Below are positions 18,301 to 24,472 of a stretch of 64,000 bases of DNA, in pieces (the stretch's first letter is position 1; every line of letters begins with the position of its first letter). Made by a program: the position numbers and the translations under genes. The stretch comes from Clostridia bacterium (GTDB lineage Bacteria; Bacillota; Clostridia; RGIG6154). Where the stretch lies: positions 62,001 through 126,000 of the forward strand of contig JAFQRW010000006.1 of the NCBI GenBank assembly GCA_017409875.1, given 5' to 3'. The notes below the pieces were generated by a model. It made no database searches, was not told where the DNA came from, and saw only the letters and a program-made list of their open reading frames with translations.

Positions 18301-20293
18301 AGTTGCAGCAAAAGCTATCGCAGTTCTTAATGATGATGCTTATGCAGACGTCAAGACAGATCTTATAGCTGATGTTTTAGCTGAAGTTTTACCTGATAGT
18401 GGTGCGGCTGCAGAGAATAAGGCAGACATTGTATCAGAACTTATCGACCAGCTTGTAGGCCAGGTTAATCAAGATGACGGTCAGCCGGGTGGAATTAAAG
18501 ACACAGTTATTTCGGTTGCGATTGATGCAGTTGTAAATGACAGCCACGTTAATGAAGAAGCAGTTGCTATTATCAACAAGCTTATTGACGAGTCACCTGA
18601 GGAAAATCCGGACGGAACTCCTACATTTAAAGAAAAATGTATAACAAACATTATTACATACGTTCTTAATACTCCGACTGTAAAACAAGAGGTAATGCAA
18701 AAGGTTGTTTCAATGATTGAAACTCCTTATAATCCTGAAATTCCGGGGGCCATTGATTATAAGGCAGAAGCTATTGAATTTGCCTTTAACTATCTTGGAA
18801 CGCATCCGGTAAAACGCACAGAAATTGCAGGTAAGCTTCTTGATAGCATTTTAGATGAAGAGCCTGTTGATGGTGTTTATGTACAGCGCGAAAACCTTGC
18901 AAATGATGTAAAAACAGTTATGTTCGAGAGCAGTACAATAATCAGAAACAGAATTCTTGATGTTGGCTTTGAACAGATGTTTGCAGGGGATATAGAAGGA
19001 TTTGTTTCACTTGCACTTGATGAGCTTATCGGAGATGATGCCGTAAGACGTGAGATGATCATTGCGGTAATAAGCACAGAAAACGGCAGAAGAAGCATTT
19101 TGGATATCCTCTTTGATGAACTTGAAAGAGATCCTACTTTCATTGACGATATGGTTGATATTGCAATGAAAGGCAAGTATGGCGATTTGGTAGCTGATTT
19201 TGTACATCAGGTTATCAATGAAGGAAGGTTTGAAATCAATCCTGATAACGTACAAATAGCTGACGAAATTGTTCTTCCAATGCTTGACAGCCTTACACTT
19301 GATACTGTTTTAGAAAGACTTCCTGAAAGAATTACTGATGTTTTACCAACATCAAAGATTGAAGGAATATTTAACAAATTTAAGACAAAAGCAAGAGAGC
19401 TTTTAGTTGAAGCTATTAAAGAAGGTAAAGAGGGCAACTCCAAGTATATCAACATAATGATTGATCACGATATTGATGTGATTAATGACATTTTGGTTCC
19501 TGCATATAACAAGGTGTTCCCGAAAGTTGTTGATAAGGCAGAAGACTTCTACTATTACAATGAAAACGTTTACCTTAAAGCAATCGTTGATATGATTGAC
19601 CCAACCGTCTTGCTCGACAATTCTAAGCCGGCTTCAAGTGGCGGCACAGGCTACAGATTAAGAAGCACAGATGAGTATTATGTAATATTTAGAAACGTAC
19701 TTACTTTGGCTGACGATGCTGCAGACTGGTACTTAAATAATATTTCAGATGAGCAGATTAACGGTGCTATCGACAAGGTGGTAGGAAAAGTAAAAACATT
19801 GCTTACAAAACTTAACAGCTTTGTTGGAAACAGAATTCCGGTATCTAAGATTGATACAGTTGAAAATTATACCAAGAAAATTCTCGATAAGAGAGAAAGA
19901 GCATATAATGTTTCAACTGCAGGCGCATTTGAACGCTTTGACAATGCTTATGACAAATTTATCGGCTTTGTTAAAGAAAAAACGGGAGTTGACATTTCAA
20001 AATCTACAACAATCGAAGTTACATTCGACGGAAGCAGACTTGCTGTAAACGATAAGGATGTTAACATTGACAACTATGATATAAGCATCAGCGTTAAAGG
20101 CTATACCTTCAAACTGGATTCACACTCAATAACAGTTGCAGGTAAAACCGTTGATATCAGCAGATTTGTTCAAAAAGCAGCTGACATATTCGGAACAAGA
20201 AGTGTAACAGTTAAGATTGCACAGGAAAATCCATATTCGTACGGCGCTTATGTGGGCAATAACTATATTAAATTGTCTGCTGAGTACAAGTAA
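6383..20293 (+). CDS. giant SLH-anchored repeat protein (4636 aa)
   Basis: A single uninterrupted frame of nearly 14 kb. Order: signal peptide (1-27, cut after PVFA); three SLH domains (about 41-87, 98-147, 160-210, with LTRAE, IIREE and ITREE motifs); a short beta-rich domain (about 223-325); a Gly/Pro/Thr linker; 14 tandem units of about 148 residues (335-2402), each a MucBP-like 'VEHYKQ...LYYTRN' half and an InlB-B/Flg_new 'GWYT...LYAYW' half; a cohesin-like domain (2404-2587); four more units (2589-3208); then a long acidic helical region (about 3300-4415) and a small C-terminal beta domain. ATG 6383 has an upstream AGAAAGGG. It would be bound to the wall by its SLH domains, with the rest reaching outward as an adhesin-like stalk. 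No LPxTG motif is present. The ligand is unknown. Confidence 0.9.
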   Translation: MKKCVKSLISMIIALTMLMPTALPVFADNSVPADSLYGFVDFPTGWSKTAMAHAVENGLIYGKTSERIYPHDNLTRAEMATIINRAFGSTVTKDISAFADVSQSQWYYNDIKKAYNMQTLYGDAGGTMRPDAFIIREEAIAIVARAMVLSGYAASNLDKFKDKADISDWAIDPLASMAACGYVNGDEKSNMNPKAFITREEFAQLLHNIIKHYYNEEDGITTFKGNVMVNKPFTSLSNLVINGDLILGDGVGTSTIVLKNVKVTGRILIRGATHISFENSNFEGGVTVKNVNDVVHFDHFSDEVHFNYMKDHTEVTFKKKTTGGGGTPPAPTPTTANYTVEHYQEALDGSFAVFETETLSGTVGLSVTAVAKTYEGFSEDTLNPSRVATGTVATGGTLVLKLYYTRNTYTVTFDFGSGATLTPGTQTSKTDKYGATVVLPTTGFSNGALNFGGWYTQPNGVGEQITQIVIGTSNTTIYAYWTSQNTYKVEHYQENIDGSYSIVDADTQILAADAGTNVTAVAKTYTGFYENTSHAQRVPSGIVLADNSLVLKLYYQRNTYTFTFNAAGGSISGTPKTVYKFGETLVLPTPTKGTDSFGGWWTLPNGTGTKIENTSVLGTDITSAAITVYAHWIPAAPTTGTFTVEHYQEDFYGNWMLYETDLEQTIAIGTVLKAQDYKNEYAGFTVDLANSPNVTVAAGNNTLAIYYTRNEYTVTYNFNDGVPATVHTVTLKYGQQVDLAYLPTVTVPGKFFAGWYNAPAGGTQYPSLWVPAENITIYAQWSDNPGYAIEYWLENADDDEYTCVIREVRNDVTEGQTATIPAEIFEHFTEIVHPQTNTSGVVTATPQLTLKRFYNRARYTITFDYQGADGGVIIPSKEYKHEQTIELPFPTKTGYMLEGWFTGINGTGEKIFDGSQITSGRTLYAYWVPAVVEFKVEHYKQELDGTYSATPSQTEIKEDYTGIEVDAVDHKLDFTGFIFDGSSPSVIVSGDGSTALKIYYIRETYTVSFDTGLGTAVSPVVYKYGQAFTEPGTTRPGYEVEGWYTTSTFDAATKVSAGDLAGTAFTSGTLYANWVALPSDFTVKHHKQNIDDDLYTEAETETKSALTDSTVSADTYKKQYTGFAVDLLSSVDKTVSADGSTVLNIYYLRNKHSITYNYENDVTAPLVVPDVKYDAQVNLAEPDTSLWPAGKYFTGWSLTLGGEAIVAYPMPDEDLNLYAVWGNNPPYQLQYLFENADDADYTVNPAYSTAKNDVVEGQSASIPELSTIPTGFEAYPTHGDTLLSGTVTETPQLVLKRFYKRLRFTVELNYNGADGNNTVLTQEYKYEQTENLPAPTKTGYIFAGWFTALDNTGILIADGSKITSGGTLYAKWTPDVVEFKVEHYKQNIDGTYPDSTTLTDTKNEYTETIVKPEDYDIAIEGFTFDATRNSGIAIAGNGTTVLKVYYTRNEYTVTYNYGEAGGSNTATLKYEANISLAPPTATVAGKYFAGWYDAPTGGLQITSLTMPVGGTTIYAYWSVNPSYTVKHYKQALDGTYPEDGAVIEYIQAGLNETVTATAKTFTGFSEDTSNPSRVPNGTNDGNLTLKLYYTRNQYTLTFEYNGATGNNTTLSQSYRFGETIALPTPTKGEQFAFGGWFTGQNGTGTQITNLSVLGTDVTNSNTTLYAKWIQKYAYTVKYLKQNVDGVSYTEVAADTKTFYGFDNEVVSITNDKTYEGFEYDTGSITSGVVSSVTPLVIELKFVRNSYNVNFDFGGATTSLPSSAPYKYEELVVLPTTGFTNGVKTFVGWFDAQTGGNKVTQITVPLGGTTVYARWADTYFTVKHLIENIDGTDYSQHGASRTEFIAAGEAVKPETYAILIDGFAFDTTRNDEITVSEDNTTVLNVYYTRNEYTVTYNYNESATPTIKTETFKYQQNVDLSAPIITVPNKFFAGWYDAPTGGLQITSLTMPVGGTTIYAQWSDNPGYAIEYWLENADNGDYTREVREVKNDVQEGQTATIPTRNFDYFNEITHPQTTISGTVSSTEELVLKRYYQRIRFSVDLEYNGATGGNTTLSQDYKYEQTENLPTPTKTGYEFAGWFTAPDDTGVLIADGSKMPLVDRLYAKWTPALVKIIVEHYKQKVETDDFDAPIVDNQQKAYTESTVSNKMTTYDGFSVDLNAAGTVNSATVLPDGTTVLKYYYTRNKYNVIYDYNNNEHPGTLVQTLKFEASVDLSVEPTFTVTNKFFAGWYNAATGGTQVTSLTVPVGGATLYAKWEDNPGYAYEYWLENIEDNNYTRVERTVYNDKTVGTYVGPIPTKTYDGFVENEAKAVLYGNVLQDGSLALKRFYDRKRYTVTFDYRGATAGITSKEYKYGQSAGLPAPSREFYDFKGWFTEVNGGGTKVESTDLAGVKFESGTLYAFWEFNWDGEVKFTANVTEQDSDNDEFSIIVDVSNNPVGIAKYDLSLSFDNTNVVAILQDGKVVTDLKADGGFGADVASITSNADGITTNDDAALLNTITVSWENATNKSGNANLFKIRFKIVGTKGDEDHEAPALMRFRMMRAISLIPGLESLPFTLEATTVAVKSDETDNNSYIELEKETEGDSLSPYMVEHYKENADNDGYTKVFTQYGHAVLGSVVWADLRNAYLTDGFTPDYVNSIDKAVVTESGAVLKLYYLRPRFTVTFDYQNATTVGIPSVSLKAGALVYNNLPSESTFSKTDYNFSGWYTEANGQGTKVDASYKSPFEDVTLYAYWTQTPYKVEHYLEELDGNFTFKETEEAQAKAGTLVTATAKSYLGFDAPAVMPSAVVAEDGSTVIKVNYTRKTYTINYNFGDGYADGSYEIEFKYGQSIELAKGKNDNGLVLGGWYTKANGQGIKITTTADIDDILTNLAGDTITLYANWVEEIANYTIEFYKQSIDVSNYYPQVMADTITLQGVVGSFVEVDPNDPAIKNKYVGFELNEAISFLKLKLEETGTRLRVYYDRNEYTLTLNFGEGATVDGSINKTPSVKYEATYTLPQPEDGFSNGNLIFVGWFDAPTGGNKVTEVTMGASDTEVYARWAEDVGVYTVEFYQQNLDGSDYTIVATDTQTGLAGTIGNTVSVDATTAEIKNKYEGFTINTSISKLSETLTKTGTVLKVYYDRNEYTLIYNYSEADKTGIASQTFKYGQTITFPEESTFEKSDYKFVGWYTTTNFADDELLDTSFAIEDVVDVANGDTEATIYVKWSEVFTVTFREGAKIGTYTVDPEVSSTVPYSAFPYDKLKERYKNGYFENASVSSVYAGNEYQHTFEGDWYYTDENGNDALFTDETVVDRDITVRYKFRYVRLELFVEKLSHNLVLEVPFEESTRVIDSIKDELFVNQEKILLLADEIDARQKFLALNLKLVDFLADKGLEIDPGQIFADDGEILKQHIKFNAFAYLNEESLKTVVVNAIRTTFKNDPLRMRGVIDEMMTEQDKDVVDLMDTVLVSMLSGDDAERIKGIIADAVETAVKYDENDTEEQRAEKDEFRQRIKGIIVSRLDTEADPEFEGQKVVTDSVKEAVYSYFMDETNDTNIRKTIIDLINDAYEADEDGEPANPEIRAFVKGYITDYFKSATGSAVFDNLILELGETLDADNPDDKPVIDLIHDVLAKDDRNENGLTYLEELVDRVIRDLHNLAEDEENTELYDFVVDAITEELMNDASELETLIRTIGDAEPADLKAVLATAMEDDGVFETVVKTAVSNSNVFADVINASVSDTDVFEIMVRQLCETETDFYNILVDIALSSTTLTNEVKNAVVNNDDALISVLKEVSTDDALKADIVDEILTAADAELKGKLTNPIDSSSEYYADVKAQALIQAKAEIVAGGITESSPLWADAVAQAETEITNLLATGIAEGSEYWNVAYNTAKSILRQEIETNFDSKLDEIKTDANLKAQVRTWVQGAINKPEVESAIKDLTNSLATSTDADDIALKASIIETVITTVKGAGFDTTGLASSITTELNKAENSTLKEKVAAKAIAVLNDDAYADVKTDLIADVLAEVLPDSGAAAENKADIVSELIDQLVGQVNQDDGQPGGIKDTVISVAIDAVVNDSHVNEEAVAIINKLIDESPEENPDGTPTFKEKCITNIITYVLNTPTVKQEVMQKVVSMIETPYNPEIPGAIDYKAEAIEFAFNYLGTHPVKRTEIAGKLLDSILDEEPVDGVYVQRENLANDVKTVMFESSTIIRNRILDVGFEQMFAGDIEGFVSLALDELIGDDAVRREMIIAVISTENGRRSILDILFDELERDPTFIDDMVDIAMKGKYGDLVADFVHQVINEGRFEINPDNVQIADEIVLPMLDSLTLDTVLERLPERITDVLPTSKIEGIFNKFKTKARELLVEAIKEGKEGNSKYINIMIDHDIDVINDILVPAYNKVFPKVVDKAEDFYYYNENVYLKAIVDMIDPTVLLDNSKPASSGGTGYRLRSTDEYYVIFRNVLTLADDAADWYLNNISDEQINGAIDKVVGKVKTLLTKLNSFVGNRIPVSKIDTVENYTKKILDKRERAYNVSTAGAFERFDNAYDKFIGFVKEKTGVDISKSTTIEVTFDGSRLAVNDKDVNIDNYDISISVKGYTFKLDSHSITVAGKTVDISRFVQKAADIFGTRSVTVKIAQENPYSYGAYVGNNYIKLSAEYK
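10844..10927 (+). repeat. 84-bp exact repeat, copy 1
   Basis: This stretch, coding for the end of a unit (GWYDAPTGGLQITSLTMPVG region), is base-for-base the same as 12170-12253 as far as I can read. Its flanks differ, so it points to recent duplication or gene conversion between units. Confidence 0.85.
12170..12253 (+). repeat. 84-bp exact repeat, copy 2
   Basis: Second copy of the 84-bp sequence at 10844-10927. The unit that follows it (GYAIEYWLEN) also closely matches the one beginning near 8740, showing that units have been shuffled in blocks. Confidence 0.85.
13592..14146 (+). other. cohesin-like domain inside the giant SLH gene
   Basis: Residues about 2404-2587 break the repeat pattern. 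The segment has the strand pattern of cohesin/carbohydrate-binding folds: 'DEFSIIVDVSNNPVGIAKYD', 'LSLSFDNTNVV', then 'LNTITVSWENATN' and 'LFKIRFKIVG'. Cohesins bind dockerins in cellulosome-type assemblies; other members of this fold only act as structural domains. No dockerin gene is seen in the window. Confidence 0.5.
14147..16009 (+). repeat. repeat block 2: 4 MucBP-like + InlB-B units
   Basis: Four further units after the cohesin-like domain, opening MVEHYKEN, KVEHYLEE, TIEFYKQS and TVEFYQQN. They are longer and more diverged than block 1. A degenerate segment beginning FTVTFREGAKIG follows and leads into the helical C-terminal region. Confidence 0.8.
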
Positions 20294-20302
20294 TAATTTA
20301 TC

Positions 20303-20333
20303 AGCGGGTAAACTTAGAGTAAGTTTACCCGCT
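20303..20333 (+). terminator. strong hairpin after the giant gene, weak T tract
   Basis: A 14-base perfect stem (AGCGGGTAAACTTA with its complement) and GAG loop lie 10 bases after the giant gene. The following bases are TGATTAAAA, not a T run, so termination may be partial and allow read-through into the SLH gene starting at 20360. Confidence 0.5.
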
Positions 20334-20359
20334 TGATTAAAAAAGAAAGGATGATACAT

Positions 20360-21934
20360 TTGAAAAAAGCATTATGTCTTGTTTTAACACTTATTTTATG
20401 CTTGTCTTCTGTGGCTGCGTTTGCGGATGTAGAAGGAAGTGTGCAAGGTGATATAATGCTCACTTCAACTGAGGGACAAGCTGTTTCTTCTGAAAAAGCA
20501 AATACAATTACATTCAGCGATATTGTAGCTGATTCTCAGCTTGGTGAAGCAGTGTACAAGCTTGTTGAAGCTAAAGTTATTGCAGGCTATCCTGATGGCA
20601 CATTCAGACCGAATGCAGGACTTACAAGAGCTGAACTTTGCAAAATGATTAATCTTGTGTTTGATTTAAATGAAAAATCTGAAAATATGTCTTTTACAGA
20701 TGTAACAAAAGATGACTGGTATTATGATTATGTTTTGGTAGCAGTTAAAGCAGGTTACATCAAGGGCTTCCAGGATAACACTTTCAGAGGCGATGACCCT
20801 GTTACAAGAGAGCAGGCATGTGCTATCATCAACAGAGTAACAAAAGCAAAAGAAATAGACCTTTTCGACCTTCCGTTTACTGATAATATCACCGACGAAG
20901 TGTCTGACTGGGCATTAGAAGACGTTAAAAAGATAATTGCAAATTACATTATGCCTTTAGAAGCAGGCGGAAAATTCCGTGCGACAGAAAATATTACAAG
21001 AGCAGAGCTTGCACTTGCTTTAGAAAGCTTTGTTGTGATACTTCCTGAATATACTGTAACATTTAATTCAAACGGTGGCAGCGAAGTTGAAAGCCTTATC
21101 GTTAAAGAGGGCAAAAAAGCTACAAAGCCTGCCGATCCTACAAAAAAGGACTATAAATTTAAAGGTTGGTACACTGATAGCAAGCTTAAAACAGCTTATG
21201 ATTTTGAAAGCATCATTACAGCCGATATCACACTTTATGCTGCATGGACTGCAACTGCTACAGGTGGCGGAGGCGGTGGAGTTTATATTCCTCCGTCAAC
21301 AGAAGACCCGGAACCTGCAACATATACAGTAACATTTAAATTCAACAATGGTGATGCTGATGCAACACAGACCGTTACACAGGGAAGCTTGCTTACAAAA
21401 CCTGCAGACCCTACAAAGCAGTTTTATGTATTTGAAGATTGGTACACAGATTCAGGCTTAACCAATGCTTATGACTTTACCATTCCCGTAACAGACAAAT
21501 TAACTCTTTATGCAGGATGGGGACAAACACCGGAACTTAAAAATGAGCAAAGAATCTTTGATCTTGGTATATTTAAAACAGCATTGGAAACACAGTTGGC
21601 AGACGGATTATTTGCACAAGACGAAAGTGATGCGTATGAAAGAATGGTAAACAACATACTTTCTACATTTGAAAGCGCTATATCAGCAGGACAGTCAGGT
21701 GCAACTATTGATGAAGACTACATCAGAACGAATTATCAAAGCAATATGCTTCAGATTCAGGACATCTGGGAAAATGAGTTGTTTGTTGATACATTTGTTG
21801 ATGAGAAGCGAGAGTTTAAAAATAATATTTTAGTAGTTTTAACAGTTGCACAGAGTAATGGTTATACAATGACAGTTGGTCAGACATATAATCTTTTTCA
21901 AGCTGTAATCGGCGATTTTATAGATTGGGAATAA
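20360..21934 (+). CDS. SLH protein with two InlB-B repeats
   Basis: 524 residues starting at TTG 20360, chosen because GAAAGG at 20345-20350 is correctly spaced for it and too close to ATG 20351. Signal peptide (cut near AAFA), three SLH domains in the first 220 residues (GYPDGTFRPNAGLTRAE is the clearest), an InlB-B/Flg_new repeat (TVTFNSNGGS...GWYTDS...LYAAW), a Gly-rich linker, a second repeat (FEDWYTDS...LYAGW) and a C-terminal helical part of about 130 residues. It shares the domain vocabulary of the giant protein in miniature and is separated from it only by a hairpin. It is a wall-bound surface protein; its ligand is unknown. Confidence 0.85.
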   Translation: MKKALCLVLTLILCLSSVAAFADVEGSVQGDIMLTSTEGQAVSSEKANTITFSDIVADSQLGEAVYKLVEAKVIAGYPDGTFRPNAGLTRAELCKMINLVFDLNEKSENMSFTDVTKDDWYYDYVLVAVKAGYIKGFQDNTFRGDDPVTREQACAIINRVTKAKEIDLFDLPFTDNITDEVSDWALEDVKKIIANYIMPLEAGGKFRATENITRAELALALESFVVILPEYTVTFNSNGGSEVESLIVKEGKKATKPADPTKKDYKFKGWYTDSKLKTAYDFESIITADITLYAAWTATATGGGGGGVYIPPSTEDPEPATYTVTFKFNNGDADATQTVTQGSLLTKPADPTKQFYVFEDWYTDSGLTNAYDFTIPVTDKLTLYAGWGQTPELKNEQRIFDLGIFKTALETQLADGLFAQDESDAYERMVNNILSTFESAISAGQSGATIDEDYIRTNYQSNMLQIQDIWENELFVDTFVDEKREFKNNILVVLTVAQSNGYTMTVGQTYNLFQAVIGDFIDWE

Positions 21935-21939
21935 AAAAT

Positions 21940-21972
21940 AAAAGGTGAAAGCGAAAAGCTTTCACCTTTTTT
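21940..21972 (+). terminator. rho-independent terminator
   Basis: AAAAGGTGAAAGC and its complement form a 13-base stem with a GAAAA loop, followed by TTTTTT. It ends the surface-protein transcript just after the stop at 21934. Confidence 0.9.
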
Positions 21973-21998
21973 GTTGGGTAAAGTTTAACAAATATATA

Positions 21999-22027
21999 TT
22001 GACTTTGCGCTTTAAATATTATATAAT
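21999..22027 (+). promoter_or_regulatory. sigma-A-type promoter of secDF
   Basis: TTGACT at 21999-22004 and TATAAT at 22022-22027 with 17-base spacing. Transcription would start near 22034, giving a leader of about 35 bases before the secD start. Confidence 0.85.
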
Positions 22028-22067
22028 AATTATACATGTGGACAAAGTTTTAAGGAGGAAAATAAGC

Positions 22068-23369
22068 ATGGGTAAAAGTTTTGCAAAGCTTTTGATTGCA
22101 GTGCTCTTAATTGCAGCTATTGTTTATGTTGCATTTTTTGATGTTACAATCGGAAGCTTCAAAAAACCGGGTGTTTTCAGCGATGAAAGTGGTATTGGCT
22201 CGGTTATTAAAGGATTGGATTTAACAGGCGGTTCTGTTATAACATTTGAAGCACAGACAGATTCTGTTACAACAGAGCAGATGTCAACTGTTATCAATAT
22301 TATGAGAACACGTCTTGACAGCCTTGGATACACAGAGGCAACAGTTAGAAGTCAGGGCGATAAAAAGTTTGTTGTTGAAATGCCGGCTATTACAAATCCT
22401 GACCAGGCAGAAGCACTTTTGGGAAGAACAGCTCAGCTTAAATTTGTTGATGCCGACGGTAATGAAGTTTTGGGTGGAACAGATGTTAAAAAGGCTGTAA
22501 AGATGTACGGACAGCTCTCACAGACAACAGCTGCTGAAAACTACGTTGAACTTCAGCTTAATGAAGAAGGCGTTCCGAAATTTGCTGCTGCTACAAAAGC
22601 TGCCGCAAATGCACAGCCTGATGAAAACGGAAACGCTAAAAACTATATTGCTATTATGCTTGACGAAGAAATAGTTTCTGCTCCGTCAGTAAGCGCTGAA
22701 TATGCTGCTGAAGGTATTAACTCTGATACTGCTGTTATTTCAGGCTCATTTACAGCTCAAGGCGCAGAAGAACTTGCAAGTATTATCAATGCAGGTCAGC
22801 TTCCGTTTGATTTAAAGGCAGTTTCTAAATCATCTGTTGGTGCAACACTTGGTGAAAGAGCTTTAGAGTCAAGCCTTTTTGGTGCATTAATCGGAATTAT
22901 CATTATTTTATTGTTTATGCTTATTGTTTACAGAGCAATGGGCTTGGCAGCAGATATTGCACTCGTTTGCTATATCGGCATTTTAATGCTTATTATGGGA
23001 CTTTTAAGAGTTAACTTAACCCTTCCTGGTATTGCAGGTCTTATCCTTTCTATAGGTATGGCAGTTGATGCTAATGTTGTTATCTTTGAAAGAGTTAAAG
23101 AAGAATTAAAAGCAGGCAAAACAACAAAAGCTGCTGTTTCAGCAGGATTTAAAAGAGCATTTGCCGCAATTATTGACTCAAACGTAACAACACTTATTGC
23201 TGCAGTTGTTTTATATGTTGTAGGTGCAGGTCTTATCAAAGGATTTGCTATTACATTGGGATTAGGTATTATTGTAAGTATGTTTACTGCAATATTTGTA
23301 ACTAAGTTCTTGCTTAAACAGGTTGTTGGGCTTTTCGGCAAGAATCCTAAGTTATACTGCGGAAGATAA
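22068..23369 (+). CDS. secD: protein translocase subunit SecD
   Basis: 433 residues. SecD works with SecF to use the proton or sodium gradient to complete export through SecYEG. An N-terminal membrane helix (VLLIAAIVYVAFF) is followed by the family motif GLDLTGG, a P1-type extracellular domain, and five C-terminal helices containing SIGMAVDANVVIFERVKEE. ATG 22068 is preceded by TAAGGAGG; the in-frame extension upstream crosses the terminator and promoter and is not used. It is followed after 13 bases by secF. Large secreted proteins coded just upstream would be plausible clients. Confidence 0.95.
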   Translation: MGKSFAKLLIAVLLIAAIVYVAFFDVTIGSFKKPGVFSDESGIGSVIKGLDLTGGSVITFEAQTDSVTTEQMSTVINIMRTRLDSLGYTEATVRSQGDKKFVVEMPAITNPDQAEALLGRTAQLKFVDADGNEVLGGTDVKKAVKMYGQLSQTTAAENYVELQLNEEGVPKFAAATKAAANAQPDENGNAKNYIAIMLDEEIVSAPSVSAEYAAEGINSDTAVISGSFTAQGAEELASIINAGQLPFDLKAVSKSSVGATLGERALESSLFGALIGIIIILLFMLIVYRAMGLAADIALVCYIGILMLIMGLLRVNLTLPGIAGLILSIGMAVDANVVIFERVKEELKAGKTTKAAVSAGFKRAFAAIIDSNVTTLIAAVVLYVVGAGLIKGFAITLGLGIIVSMFTAIFVTKFLLKQVVGLFGKNPKLYCGR

Positions 23370-23382
23370 GGAGGCTGAAAAA

Positions 23383-24267
23383 ATGTTTAATATTGTAAAG
23401 AATAAAAAGATTTTCTATATCATTTCAGCAATCGTTATCCTTGCAGGTATTGTTTCAATGTTTATCCAAGGGTTTAAAATGGACATTGATTTTGCTGGTG
23501 GTATTGAATGTACAGTAAGTGTTGGCGCTGCAGTTGACAGTGCTAAATCAAGTGAAATTGCAAGCATCGTTAAAGATGCAACAGGCGTTAACGCAACTGT
23601 TCAAAAAGCAGGTGATAACGGCACACATGCAATTATCAAAATTTCAGATGAGCTTACAACTGAAAAAGAGCTTGCTATGAAAGCTGCTTTAAAAGAAAAG
23701 CTTGGAATTGGCGATGAAGCAATCACAAACTTTGAAGTTGTTTCGCCTACAGTAGGTAAAGAAATGCAGACAAGTGCTATTTTGGCGGTTGTTATTGCAG
23801 TAGCTTTAATGCTTGTTTACATTTCGGTAAGATTTGAATTTTTGTCAGGTTGTGCAGCAGTTTGCTCGCTTGTTCATGACGTCTTGGTTATGGTTTCATT
23901 CTACTCAATCTTCCAGATTGCAGTAAACACAACATTCATTGCTGCAATCCTTACAATTTTGGGTTATTCAATCAATGCAACAATCGTACTTTTTGACAGA
24001 GTAAGAGAAAACCAGAAACTCACAAGAAAAGAAACATTTTCAAATATTGTTAATACCAGCGTATGGCAGACAATGATGCGTTCACTTAATACATCAATCA
24101 CAACGCTTGCGACTATTATTGTTTTGTTCTTTGTGGGAGTTAGCTCAATCAAAGAATTTGCACTTCCGATTACAATCGGTGTTGTAGCAGGATTTTATTC
24201 ATCAGTATTCCTTTCAGGAAACTTGTGGATTTTCTTCAAAAAGCTTGCTAAGCATAAAAACATTTAA
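23383..24267 (+). CDS. secF: protein translocase subunit SecF
   Basis: 294 residues. SecF pairs with SecD in the membrane. It has an N-terminal helix, the DFAGG motif, a short extracellular domain, and C-terminal helices with ILGYSINATIVLFDRVRE, the equivalent of the SecD channel motif. ATG 23383 has AAGGAGG upstream; the longer in-frame start at 23323 lies inside secD and has no ribosome-binding site. SecD and SecF are separate proteins here, unlike the fused SecDF of Bacillus. A strong terminator follows. Confidence 0.95.
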   Translation: MFNIVKNKKIFYIISAIVILAGIVSMFIQGFKMDIDFAGGIECTVSVGAAVDSAKSSEIASIVKDATGVNATVQKAGDNGTHAIIKISDELTTEKELAMKAALKEKLGIGDEAITNFEVVSPTVGKEMQTSAILAVVIAVALMLVYISVRFEFLSGCAAVCSLVHDVLVMVSFYSIFQIAVNTTFIAAILTILGYSINATIVLFDRVRENQKLTRKETFSNIVNTSVWQTMMRSLNTSITTLATIIVLFFVGVSSIKEFALPITIGVVAGFYSSVFLSGNLWIFFKKLAKHKNI

Positions 24268-24280
24268 TTATAAAAAGCAG

Positions 24281-24316
24281 AGCACCTGGGGGATAACTTC
24301 CCCAGGTGCTTTTTTA
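24281..24316 (+). terminator. rho-independent terminator of secDF
   Basis: AGCACCTGGGG and its complement form an 11-base stem with an 8-base loop and a TTTTTT tail. It separates secDF from the OLE RNA transcript. Confidence 0.93.
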
Positions 24317-24437
24317 TTGTGAAACACAACAAGGTTCCGGGTACCAAACAACAATCTTTGATTGTGTTGTTGGGTGGGGTTCTTATTTTATGCTGAATAT
24401 CTTCGGTAAGCGGATTGTATAATTATTCATAAATTTG

Positions 24438-24466
24438 TTTACTTTTTTGAATAAATGTGGTATACT
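24438..24466 (+). promoter_or_regulatory. promoter of the OLE RNA transcript
   Basis: TTTACT at 24438-24443, 17-base spacer and TATACT at 24461-24466 with an extended -10 (TGG just before). Start is expected near 24473, immediately before the structured RNA. The 120 bases between the secF terminator and this promoter hold no gene; a loose CAACAATC/GATTGTGTTG inverted repeat lies at about 24349-24372. Confidence 0.75.
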
Positions 24467-24472
24467 ATAGTT

